Counted from the first letter of the stretch, positions 1 through 5,771 are shown. The stretch: 8,418 nt of DNA from Desulfosporosinus sp. (GCA_016278585.1 JADQBO010000208.1:1-8418); one strand, 5' to 3'. Numbers and translations: made by a program. The notes: generated from the letters alone by a model not told the origin.

Positions 1-100
1 ACTACGGGGGGTTACGACTTCCGCCATTTTTTGGCTGATTTCATAGCCCTTTTATATTATAGGTGAGTATCCATACAATAGAGGCTCAAGTGTATATAAA

Positions 101-129
101 AGAGGAATTTAGAATAATTTGTCGAATGA
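101..129 (+). promoter_or_regulatory. Putative sigma-H-type promoter of the sensor kinase gene
   Basis: AGAGGAATT at 101-109 fits the sigma-H -35 pattern RNAGGAWWW, and GTCGAATGA at 121-129 fits the -10 pattern RNNGAATWW at 8 of 9 positions, with an 11-base spacer. Transcription would start near 134, upstream of the ribosome binding site at 151-155. Sigma-H drives early sporulation genes in Bacillus, which suits a PAS kinase next to a Spo0E-like gene. The elements are short and AT-rich, so a chance match is possible. I see no good sigma-A promoter in this gap. Confidence 0.4.
118..127 (+). promoter_or_regulatory. Spo0A box (0A box) candidate
   Basis: TTTGTCGAAT contains the complete 0A-box core TGTCGAA (120-126), recognised by phosphorylated Spo0A. 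It is intergenic, 40 bases upstream of the kinase start, and overlaps the -10 element of the putative sigma-H promoter. If that promoter is right, binding here would block it, giving negative feedback from Spo0A~P onto a kinase. The 7-mer also occurs by chance inside coding sequence on the other strand (1311-1317 and 3048-3054), so position rather than the motif alone carries the argument. Confidence 0.45.
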
Positions 130-166
130 TATACTCCATATTAAAGAGTTGGGAGTAGCATTATAG

Positions 167-1612
167 ATGTCAACTAATAATGAACCTTCACTAGCCAATC
201 AAAAGGGTGAACAGATTTCTTTGTCAAAGGAATTTACTAATTTTGCAAGCATCTTTGATAATTCCACCTATGTTTTTGCAATAATTGATTTTCAGGGAAT
301 GATTCTACACACAAACTCTATATTGCCGACAATTCTGGGTATCAATAAAGATAGAATCTCAATGCATTCCTATGACGTGGTTAAAGAGTATTTTCATCCT
401 AGCGATATAAATCTATCAATCCAGGCCATTAACGAAGTCATAAATGGACAGCAAATCAATGGGTTTGAAAATCGTTATCGTGCTCAAGATGGATCTTATC
501 AATGGTTATCGTGGATGCTTATTCCTTTTCCTGATTACAAATTATTTTATGCAATTGCTCATAACGTGACTGAGCAGAAGAACTTGGAGAAAATTCTAAA
601 CGACGAACGAAAACGTCTTTATGCCTTGTTAGACGGATTACCAGGTTTGGTTTATCTGCGAACCATTGATGGAAATGTGATTTTTGCTAACCGTAATTTT
701 AAAGAAATTAACGGTGAACCCGAAGATAAAAAGTGTTATAAAATCCTGTTTAATAACGACGAGCCCTGTAGTGATTGTCGAACTCAACTGACACCATCCA
801 CCTCAAAGTCTCTTCAGCAATGGCAAGTTGTCATTAAGGATTCTATTTTTGAAGTACATGAGCACCCTTTTCAAGATCCAGATGGTACACAATTATTTCT
901 AATGCAACTGCTTGATATTACAAAAAGGAAAGTAGCTGAAGAGGAAATAGCGCGATTAGATCGATTAAACCTAGTTGGAGAATTGGCGGCTAGCATAGCC
1001 CACGAAGTACGCAATCCGATGACCACAGTACGTGGCTTTTTACAGATTTTGAAAAGAAGAAATACTTTACACGAAAACGGAGAATACTTTGATTTAATGA
1101 TTAGCGAATTAGATAGAGCTAATGGTATCCTTTCTGAGTTCTTGTCCATAGCTAAAGCAAAAACTAAAACAGAATCGTATACTAAAGTGAAACTTAATAA
1201 CTTAGTTAGTTCTCTATACCCATTAATTCTAGCAGATGCCACGAACCAAGAAAAACAAGTTATAATAGAGGCTGAAGAGGTTGCGGAATCAATCATGATC
1301 GAACGAGAAATTCGACAATTAATCCTAAATCTCACAAGAAATGGCCTTGAAGCTATGCCTTCAGGGGGTAGCCTGAAAATTAGGACGTATATGGAGTTAG
1401 ACAGTATTGTCCTTGCTGTTGAAGACCAGGGTGTTGGAATTAGTGATGATAATATGGCGAGATTAGGTACACCATTTCTGACCACTAAGGAGGGTGGCAC
1501 AGGATTGGGTTTAACTACGTGTTACAGTATTGCCGAGAGACATAATGCCAAAATAAATGTGGAATCTTCTTCTGCTGGAACTGCTTTTGTGGTTAGATTT
1601 AAGGTAAGATAA
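167..1612 (+). CDS. Soluble PAS-PAS sensor histidine kinase, sporulation-kinase type
   Basis: This 481-residue protein has no signal peptide or membrane segment, so it should sense a cytoplasmic signal. In order it has a PAS domain with PAC tail (about 24-137, ending AIAHNVTEQK), a second PAS domain (about 147-256), a HisKA dimerisation domain with H-box SIAHEVRNP (phosphoacceptor His279), and a C-terminal HATPase with N box NLTRNGLEA (Asn388, Asn392), G1 box DQGVGIS (420-426) and G2 box GGTGLGL (443-449). All catalytic boxes are intact. PAS 2 carries a C-x10-C-x2-C motif (Cys190, Cys201, Cys204) that could bind metal or sense redox. No response regulator gene is adjacent, so this is an orphan kinase. 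The H-box context and the following Spo0E-like gene suggest it feeds phosphate to Spo0A, as orphan kinases do in clostridia. That target is an inference. The ATG at 167 has GGGAG at 151-155, a somewhat distant Shine-Dalgarno. Confidence 0.93.
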   Translation: MSTNNEPSLANQKGEQISLSKEFTNFASIFDNSTYVFAIIDFQGMILHTNSILPTILGINKDRISMHSYDVVKEYFHPSDINLSIQAINEVINGQQINGFENRYRAQDGSYQWLSWMLIPFPDYKLFYAIAHNVTEQKNLEKILNDERKRLYALLDGLPGLVYLRTIDGNVIFANRNFKEINGEPEDKKCYKILFNNDEPCSDCRTQLTPSTSKSLQQWQVVIKDSIFEVHEHPFQDPDGTQLFLMQLLDITKRKVAEEEIARLDRLNLVGELAASIAHEVRNPMTTVRGFLQILKRRNTLHENGEYFDLMISELDRANGILSEFLSIAKAKTKTESYTKVKLNNLVSSLYPLILADATNQEKQVIIEAEEVAESIMIEREIRQLILNLTRNGLEAMPSGGSLKIRTYMELDSIVLAVEDQGVGISDDNMARLGTPFLTTKEGGTGLGLTTCYSIAERHNAKINVESSSAGTAFVVRFKVR

Positions 1613-1666
1613 CTTAGTTTTTGTACAATATACATTTTCAAAGTCTTATGGGTGTGAATTCCCATA

Positions 1667-1676
1667 TTACGACAAA
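1667..1676 (-). promoter_or_regulatory. Near-consensus Spo0A box upstream of the Spo0E-like gene
   Basis: Read on the minus strand this is TTTGTCGTAA, which differs from the 0A-box form TTTGTCGAAA at one core position. It lies 28 bases upstream of the -35 element of the Spo0E-like gene promoter, a plausible place for an activator. It shares ATTTGTCG with the site upstream of the kinase. A perfect 6-bp inverted repeat, TATGGG/CCCATA (1647-1652 and 1661-1666), sits just before it and is not followed by a T-run. The one-base mismatch makes this a weak candidate. Confidence 0.25.
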
Positions 1677-1704
1677 TAATTGCCTATTAATGGATAATTT
1701 ATTC

Positions 1705-1733
1705 TTGCCATTTCATCAGAAAAGCTATAAAAT
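1705..1733 (+). promoter_or_regulatory. Sigma-A promoter of the Spo0E-like gene
   Basis: TTGCCA at 1705-1710 and TAAAAT at 1728-1733 each match the sigma-A consensus at 5 of 6 positions and are separated by exactly 17 bases. Transcription would start near 1740, giving a leader of under 30 bases with AGGAGG at 1754-1759. The small gene is therefore probably transcribed on its own, not only by readthrough from the kinase gene, which has no clear terminator after it. Confidence 0.65.
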
Positions 1734-1766
1734 CTTCTTGAGAATGACATTTCAGGAGGAATCCGC

Positions 1767-1937
1767 ATGGAAAAAAAACTTTTGAAAAGAATTGAGGCAC
1801 TACGAAAGAGACTCAATAAATGCGCACTTTCCCGTAACCTTGTTGATAGCGAGGTTGTAGAGGTTAGTCAGCAATTAGATGGCTTACTTAACGAATACCA
1901 AAGAGTCAGTACTTATAAACAGTTAAGCTTTTGGTAA
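1767..1937 (+). CDS. Spo0E-like aspartyl-phosphate phosphatase (56 aa)
   Basis: This short protein begins MEKKLLKRIEALRKRLN and contains SQQLDGLLNEYQ at residues 34-45. That matches the Spo0E family: a two-helix hairpin with the SQxLD signature (Ser34, Gln35, Leu37, Asp38). Family members dephosphorylate the aspartyl phosphate of Spo0A~P and so delay or prevent sporulation. The length of 56 residues is normal for the small stand-alone members. AGGAGG at 1754-1759 lies 7 bases before the ATG, an ideal Shine-Dalgarno. It has its own sigma-A promoter (1705-1733) and terminator (1962-1998), so it is a monocistronic unit. It lies 154 bases after the orphan kinase, placing a probable phosphate donor and a probable phosphatase side by side. 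The target response regulator is inferred from the family and could be another receiver protein. Confidence 0.85.
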   Translation: MEKKLLKRIEALRKRLNKCALSRNLVDSEVVEVSQQLDGLLNEYQRVSTYKQLSFW

Positions 1938-1961
1938 TTAGGAAGTTATAGTTTTATAATA

Positions 1962-1998
1962 GACACCACAAGAAATTTCTTGCGGTGTCTTTGTTTTT
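1962..1998 (+). terminator. Intrinsic terminator after the Spo0E-like gene
   Basis: GACACCACAAGAAA (1962-1975) pairs with TTTCTTGCGGTGTC (1976-1989) with one A-C mismatch, closing on a small AT-rich loop. TTTGTTTTT follows at 1990-1998. It begins 24 bases after the stop codon of the Spo0E-like gene. Confidence 0.9.
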
Positions 1999-2058
1999 AC
2001 CCTACTATAGCCTCGATATTCAACTCTATAAATAGTTCGCTCACTTCTCTACTCCTCT

Positions 2059-2218
2059 CTACTTTACTCTTCTTTTCTCTACCCGATTACTTTCTATGGG
2101 TTCTCCTGTTAAGAGAACGGCAGCGAGTAATTTATACGTCCCTTTGGGGTTGTTGGGATTGTCAACAAACTGTCAATCTATCTCCTTGGATAACTGCGAT
2201 AATTTGTGCGCAACAAAT
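2059..2218 (-). pseudogene. Possible frameshifted remnant of an unrecognised small gene
   Basis: This lies in the 377-base gap between the Spo0E-like gene and the exonuclease gene. On the minus strand one frame reads AQIIAVIQGDRLTV and then stops (stop codon at 2164-2162). The next frame continues with VDNPNNPKGTYKLLAAVLLT and about 16 more residues to a TAG at 2061-2059. Removing one T in the minus-strand run GTTTGTTGAC joins them into one protein-like sequence. There is no start codon or ribosome binding site upstream in frame, so it would be both truncated and frameshifted. I do not recognise the family. The + strand reading frames here (starting near 1980 and 2096) lack Shine-Dalgarno sites and look less like protein. 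The rest of the gap holds a pyrimidine-rich tract (about 2040-2082) and nothing else I can name. Confidence 0.3.
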
Positions 2219-2314
2219 ATTATGGTTATAGATTTCAGAAGGGGAAAAGATGAAACTATTGTGTGCGTTTATTCCTTGGAAGGATTATAATAAACGAGTA
2301 CAGAGGAGGTAAAA

Positions 2315-3157
2315 ATGAACTATATTGTATTTGATTTGGAGTTCAACATGTTTTTTAAGTTCAAAGAAGGGGAATATGCAAATCCTGCTCTGAAAAGTGA
2401 AATCATTCAAATCGGAGCCGTTAAGCTTAACGAACACTTTGAGACCATCGGTATATTCGACTTAATCATTAAGCCGGTAATTTATAAACGCATAAATCCC
2501 TATGTTAAGAAGAAAACGACTATAAATACAAGGCAGGTTAGCCAAGGAACGCCTTTCGTTCAAGCCATCGAGAGTTTTAGTCAGTGGCTCGGAGAGGACT
2601 CTGTTTTATGCTCTTGGGGTCATGATGATATTTTAGGATTAAGAGATAATTGTTTGTTTTTCGGCGTTGACACAATATCCTTTAATAAGTACATTAATAT
2701 TCAGCAAATCTACATGAATCAGGGGGGGCTAACAATGCAACCCAGCCTAGAAAGTGCAGTGGAAGGGCTTGGCATTGAAAAGACGTCTCCTTTTCACGAT
2801 GCTTTTAGTGATGCCTTCTATACTTCAGAGATTTTCAAAAAGGTTTTTGACCTTTCAGGAAAGTCCATAATAAATTGGGAAAAAGAACAAATTGAAAATG
2901 AACTAAAAATTAGAGAGTTAAAGGCTGTACTTGATCAAGCGCCTATTTTATGTCCTCAATGTTCCAGAATCATTGAGAAAGATAAAGAAATCACCAAGGC
3001 AAAAAAATACTTTGCTTTTGGCTATTGTACAGAATGTAAGCTTCAGATTCGACATGTTTCTAGAATTGTGCATGGTGGCGGGGAGTATTGTATAACTTCC
3101 CAAAATTCTATTTATAAAATGGAAGACTTCGGAGGCCTGGAAGGACGTACGAACTAA
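2315..3157 (+). CDS. KapD/ERI-1-like DEDDh 3'-5' exonuclease with C-terminal zinc ribbon
   Basis: The first 180 residues form an RNase T/DnaQ-type exonuclease: ExoI is FDLEF (Asp7, Glu9), ExoII is SWGHDD (Asp105), and ExoIII is HDAFSD with the DEDDh histidine His161 and Asp166. The SWGxxD form of ExoII is typical of the ERI-1/KapD branch, which trims RNA 3' ends in eukaryotic members. Bacillus KapD, named as an inhibitor of the KinA sporulation pathway, is about 205 residues. This protein has 280, adding a charged probably helical linker (about 188-209) and a zinc ribbon with CPQC (213-216) and CTEC (238-241). The start is well supported: GAGGAGGT lies 5 bases before the ATG. Its position after a sporulation-type kinase and a Spo0E-like gene suggests a related role, but the nucleic acid substrate is not visible from sequence. 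No convincing promoter or terminator flanks it. Confidence 0.85.
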   Translation: MNYIVFDLEFNMFFKFKEGEYANPALKSEIIQIGAVKLNEHFETIGIFDLIIKPVIYKRINPYVKKKTTINTRQVSQGTPFVQAIESFSQWLGEDSVLCSWGHDDILGLRDNCLFFGVDTISFNKYINIQQIYMNQGGLTMQPSLESAVEGLGIEKTSPFHDAFSDAFYTSEIFKKVFDLSGKSIINWEKEQIENELKIRELKAVLDQAPILCPQCSRIIEKDKEITKAKKYFAFGYCTECKLQIRHVSRIVHGGGEYCITSQNSIYKMEDFGGLEGRTN

Positions 3158-3422
3158 TTAAAAAACTGGTGATTAGACATTTAGTAGGGGATCGCTAAGC
3201 TTAAGATCTTAAGGCAAACACAGCGTTAGGTTGGAATTAAACAAAGTATTAAGGAATCCAATTATTGAGTATATGTTTCTAAGCATTTAAAGCTTGCTGA
3301 ATAAATTATTAACCAAATGGCCATTAATAAGGAAGAAAAAGAACTCTGACAATAAGGCAATAGATGACAAGGACACACGTATACAATGTTCTTTCATAAA
3401 AGAGGTTGCATTTATCAAAACA
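3158..3422. other. Gene-free stretch between the exonuclease gene and the decarboxylase leader
   Basis: There is no convincing reading frame on either strand. It contains the 14-base palindrome at 3200-3213 and a weak hairpin, TTGGAATT (3231-3238) against AATCCAA (3255-3261), with a bulged A and no T-run. I found no sigma-A promoter with acceptable spacing. TACAAT at 3382-3387 resembles a -10 box but lacks a partner. The transcript of the downstream leader may begin here. Confidence 0.4.
3200..3213. repeat. 14-bp perfect palindrome
   Basis: CTTAAGATCTTAAG is fully self-complementary with no spacer and begins 43 bases after the exonuclease stop codon. With no T-run it is not a terminator. A perfect dyad without a loop suits a dimeric DNA-binding protein better than an RNA hairpin. 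No protein can be named. Confidence 0.4.
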
Positions 3423-3585
3423 TTGTTGCATAATATAACAACTTAATAATAATTTGTGCAATTAAGTAAGTACACCAAATGAACTAGCGATGAGGTGTTC
3501 TGAAAGGAATACTGGTTGTTTATTTTAATATACATGATTAACGTAGACGGATGGTGTATGGCTTAAAGATCCGGCTTAGCTATTT
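3423..3585 (+). promoter_or_regulatory. lysA: Candidate structured mRNA leader of the LysA-type gene
   Basis: Successive inverted repeats lie before the terminator at 3586-3630: TTGTT/AACAA (3423-3427, 3437-3441), ACTTAAT/ATTAAGT (3441-3447, 3461-3467), ACACC/GGTGT (3472-3476, 3494-3498) and CGGAT/ATCCG (3548-3552, 3569-3573). TACACC at 3471-3476 can instead pair over six bases with GGTGTA at 3553-3558, so two alternative folds are possible. Together with a terminator abutting the ribosome binding site, this suggests attenuation control. I could not match it to a known riboswitch. Some lysine-riboswitch-like words occur (AGAGGTTGC at 3401-3409, AGTA before the third stem, GAAAGG after it), but the GCCGAAG element and the P3 and P4 arms are missing. 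Confidence 0.35.
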
Positions 3586-3630
3586 AAAGCAGTTTAGGAT
3601 TGCATTCTTTAAACTGCTTTTTTATTTTTT
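3586..3630 (+). terminator. Intrinsic terminator in the leader of the LysA-type gene
   Basis: AAAGCAGTTTA (3586-3596) pairs perfectly over 11 bp with TAAACTGCTTT (3610-3620), leaving a 13-base loop. The T-rich tract TTTTTTATTTTTT runs to 3630. The Shine-Dalgarno GGGGGAG (3638-3644) starts only 7 bases later, so no promoter fits between. Messenger for the decarboxylase must read through this hairpin, as in an attenuator. Confidence 0.9.
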
Positions 3631-3651
3631 AGAAATAGGGGGAGTAGATTA

Positions 3652-4911
3652 GTGGCAGAAAAAAAATTACCCTTTACCAAGGAGCAGTTGGAGACAATAA
3701 TTGATCAATATGGTTCGCCGTTTCATATTTACGATGAAAGGGCCATTCGAAAAAATGCCCGTAGGCTAATTGAAGCGTTTAGTTGGGCTCCTGAATTCAA
3801 AGAGTATTTTGCAGTCAAAGCAACACCTAACCCTTATATCCTTAAAGTCTTACGTGAGGAAGGATTCGGAGCAGATTGTAGTTCAATGGCAGAACTTATA
3901 TTAGCGGAAAAGGCTCGAATTTTTGACGAGAATATTATGTTTTCCTCTAATAATACGCCTTTTCATGAATATAAAAAGGCCAAAGAATTAGGTGCAATCA
4001 TTAATCTCGATGATATAACTCACATTGACTATTTAGAAGAACATATTGGCATGCCTCAAGTTATATCGTTTCGCTATAATCCTGGTTATTTACGCGAGGG
4101 TGGGAACACGATTATTGGGAAACCGGCAGAGGCTAAATATGGTTTAACAAAGGAACAAATTTTCGAAGCTTATCAAATTGCCCGGGAAAAAGGCGTTGAA
4201 CGCTTCGGAATCCACACGATGATTATATCTAATGAACTTGATTCTAAGTATTTTGTTGAAACTGCCAGTATGATGTTTACGTTAATAGGTGAGATATACG
4301 AGAAGTTAGGAATAAGAATTGAATTTGTTAATTTGGGTGGGGGAATTGGCATTCCTTATCAACCGGATCAAGAACCCGTTAGCTTGGAGGATGTGAGTAA
4401 AGGGATCAAGAATGCTTACGACAAATTGATTGTGGATAAGGGGTTGGACCCTTTGAAGATCACCATGGAGAGCGGACGGATGATTTTGGGTCCCTATGGT
4501 TATTTAGTGACGAAGGTATTGCATAAGAAAGAAACACATAAAAATTATGTAGGTTTAGATGCCTGTATGGCCAACTTAATGCGTCCGGGTGTCTATGGCG
4601 CTTATCACCATTTAACAGTTATGGGGAAAGAGGATTGGCCGAACGATCATATTTATGATGTTACAGGCGGTCTTTGTGAGAATAACGACAAATTTGCAAT
4701 TGATAGATCCTTACCTAGAATGGATATTGGAGATATTGTCGTTATTCATGATACGGGTGCCCATGGACATGCTATGGGATTTAATTATAATGGTAAATTA
4801 CGCTCGGCGGAGTTGCTCCTTAAGATGGATGGTAGTGTTGAAATGATCCGGCGTGCGGAGACGATTGAAGACCTTTTTTCCACCTTGGATTTTGGTGGGT
4901 TAGAGGATTAG
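3652..4911 (+). CDS. lysA: Diaminopimelate decarboxylase-type PLP enzyme (LysA family)
   Basis: This 419-residue protein has fold-type III (alanine racemase-like) decarboxylase features. FAVKATPNP carries the Schiff-base lysine Lys56, GIHT has His188, VNLGGGIG (226-233) is the phosphate-binding glycine loop, MESGR (272-276) binds PLP phosphate, and LCEN has the catalytic cysteine Cys342 supplied across the dimer. The C-terminal GAHGHAMGFNYNGKLRSAEL matches the conserved LysA segment that normally reads like GAY-x3-M-x-S-x-YN. It would convert meso-diaminopimelate to lysine, the last step of lysine synthesis in the cytoplasm. The usual CES-x-D motif is CENND here, so it belongs to a variant subgroup and a related substrate cannot be excluded. 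It starts with GTG at 3652, with GGGGGAG 7 bases before it. It is flanked by its own terminators (3586-3630 and 4983-5011) and stands alone. Confidence 0.85.
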   Translation: MAEKKLPFTKEQLETIIDQYGSPFHIYDERAIRKNARRLIEAFSWAPEFKEYFAVKATPNPYILKVLREEGFGADCSSMAELILAEKARIFDENIMFSSNNTPFHEYKKAKELGAIINLDDITHIDYLEEHIGMPQVISFRYNPGYLREGGNTIIGKPAEAKYGLTKEQIFEAYQIAREKGVERFGIHTMIISNELDSKYFVETASMMFTLIGEIYEKLGIRIEFVNLGGGIGIPYQPDQEPVSLEDVSKGIKNAYDKLIVDKGLDPLKITMESGRMILGPYGYLVTKVLHKKETHKNYVGLDACMANLMRPGVYGAYHHLTVMGKEDWPNDHIYDVTGGLCENNDKFAIDRSLPRMDIGDIVVIHDTGAHGHAMGFNYNGKLRSAELLLKMDGSVEMIRRAETIEDLFSTLDFGGLED

Positions 4912-4982
4912 TTCAAGGTGAAAACTCCCTTTGGTATTCGGGATTAATATTAAAAAGCAAAAAGAATATAAGGTAATGGACT

Positions 4983-5011
4983 ACCAGATCGTTAACACGG
5001 TCTGGTTTTTT
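4983..5011 (+). terminator. Intrinsic terminator after the LysA-type gene
   Basis: ACCAGATC (4983-4990) pairs with GGTCTGGT (4999-5006) over 8 bp including one U-G pair, around the loop GTTAACAC. A run of six T follows at 5006-5011. It ends the decarboxylase transcript about 70 bases after the stop codon and isolates it from the flavoprotein gene. Confidence 0.9.
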
Positions 5012-5075
5012 CTTAGATTATTTTTGCTCTCTGAGGAGGAATACAGGATAAGGTGTGGAAAGTTTGAGTGAGAGT

Positions 5076-5098
5076 TGCTACGATACCGTAGTGTAGCA
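5076..5098. repeat. Nested inverted repeat before the flavoprotein gene, possible operator
   Basis: CTACG (5078-5082) and CGTAG (5087-5091) form a perfect 5-bp dyad around ATAC. The larger TGCTAC (5076-5081) and GTAGCA (5093-5098) form a second, overlapping 6-bp dyad. There is no T-run, so it is not a terminator. It lies 22 bases before the flavoprotein start, between the gene and the only promoter-like elements I could find (a weak TTGCTC, 17 bases, GATAAG pair). It could be an operator or an mRNA hairpin next to the ribosome binding site. Confidence 0.4.
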
Positions 5099-5120
5099 TA
5101 TTGAGAGGAGTGGAAGGCCT

Positions 5121-5759
5121 ATGATTCTTGGAATTAGTGCCAGTGCAAGAAAAAGCGGAATCACAAGTGAGGCCGTAAAAGCAGTGCTTCAAGCTAGTGG
5201 AATGGAGTATGAATATGTTTCATTGACAGGCAAAAGAATCAACGGTTGCATCGGATGCACGGGATGTGCTGCCGATAATGTTTGCAAATTGCAAGATGAC
5301 TGGAATGAAATTGGTGGAAAAATGCTCAAAGCTGAAGCTATTGTTTTTGGAGCGCCTAATTACTACGGTATGATTAATGCGTTAGGTCACGCCTGTCTGG
5401 AAAGGACATTCTCTTTTCGGCATAGAGATGTTCTCAGCTTAAAAGGTAAAGCAGGGGTTGTCGTGAGTGTAGAATATAGTACAGAGACACAAAATGCTGT
5501 ACAAACATATATAACCAAGATGATGCATTCAAATATGATGAAAATAATTGGTTCGGCTGCGGCCCAGGGCTATTCTCAGTGTTACACTTGTGGGTATGGA
5601 GCAAGCTGTGGTGTCGGAAATGTTGTTAAGAACCATGGATTTTTAGAGGAGATCAAAAGTCATCATTGTCCTCCTCGTTTTGATGCCCAAAAGGAGGCCT
5701 TGGATCAAGCTTATAGGGTAGGGAAACTATTAGGAGCCGAACTTCGATCTAAGAAATAG
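5121..5759 (+). CDS. Iron-sulfur flavoprotein (Isf-like), flavodoxin / NADPH-dependent FMN reductase fold
   Basis: The N-terminus GISASARKSGITSEAV (4-19) has the phosphate-binding loop of the FMN reductase family, and GAPNYYGMINA (77-87) is the second flavin loop. Between them C-x2-C-x2-C-x5-C (Cys43, Cys46, Cys49, Cys55) matches the compact cluster motif of archaeal and clostridial Isf proteins, which bind 4Fe-4S plus FMN and act in electron transfer or reduction of oxidants. A second cysteine group, CYTCGYGASC (Cys154, Cys157, Cys163) with Cys183, could bind more metal. At 212 residues it has normal length and is cytoplasmic. GAGAGGAG (5103-5110) lies 10 bases before the ATG. It is monocistronic, bounded by terminators at 4983-5011 and 5772-5811. 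The physiological substrate cannot be read from the sequence. Confidence 0.85.
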   Translation: MILGISASARKSGITSEAVKAVLQASGMEYEYVSLTGKRINGCIGCTGCAADNVCKLQDDWNEIGGKMLKAEAIVFGAPNYYGMINALGHACLERTFSFRHRDVLSLKGKAGVVVSVEYSTETQNAVQTYITKMMHSNMMKIIGSAAAQGYSQCYTCGYGASCGVGNVVKNHGFLEEIKSHHCPPRFDAQKEALDQAYRVGKLLGAELRSKK

Positions 5760-5771
5760 GGTTAAGTTAGC

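Noticed and set aside
1..66. Possible 3' end of an upstream gene (frame 1 stays open to TGA at 64-66; frame 2 to TAG at 43-45)
   Set aside because: At about 15-20 residues neither frame can be told from chance. The GGCT/AGCC hairpin at about 33-48 before a T-rich stretch is too short to call a terminator.
1311..1317. TTCGACA (0A-box core on the minus strand), also at 3048-3054
   Set aside because: Both are inside coding sequence, and about one 7-mer match per 8 kb is expected by chance on two strands.
871..1500. Long minus-strand open frame inside the kinase gene
   Set aside because: It lies fully within the kinase, which has all its catalytic motifs in the + frame, so the reverse frame is a coding shadow.
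1980..2290. Two + strand open frames in the gap after the Spo0E-like gene (starting near 1980 and 2096)
   Set aside because: Neither has a Shine-Dalgarno site, the first begins within the terminator, and neither translation resembles a folded protein or a known family.
3401..3570. Lysine riboswitch (L box) before the LysA-type gene
   Set aside because: AGAGGTTGC, AGTA and GAAAGG appear in the right order, but the GCCGAAG element and the P3 and P4 arms are absent, the P2 arms do not pair, and P1 is only three or four weak pairs.
5033..5096. Leader peptide before the flavoprotein gene (short frames from GTG or TTG near 5053-5075)
   Set aside because: The frames are only 4 to 10 codons, have no conserved or repeated residues, and the single AGGAGG is poorly spaced for them.
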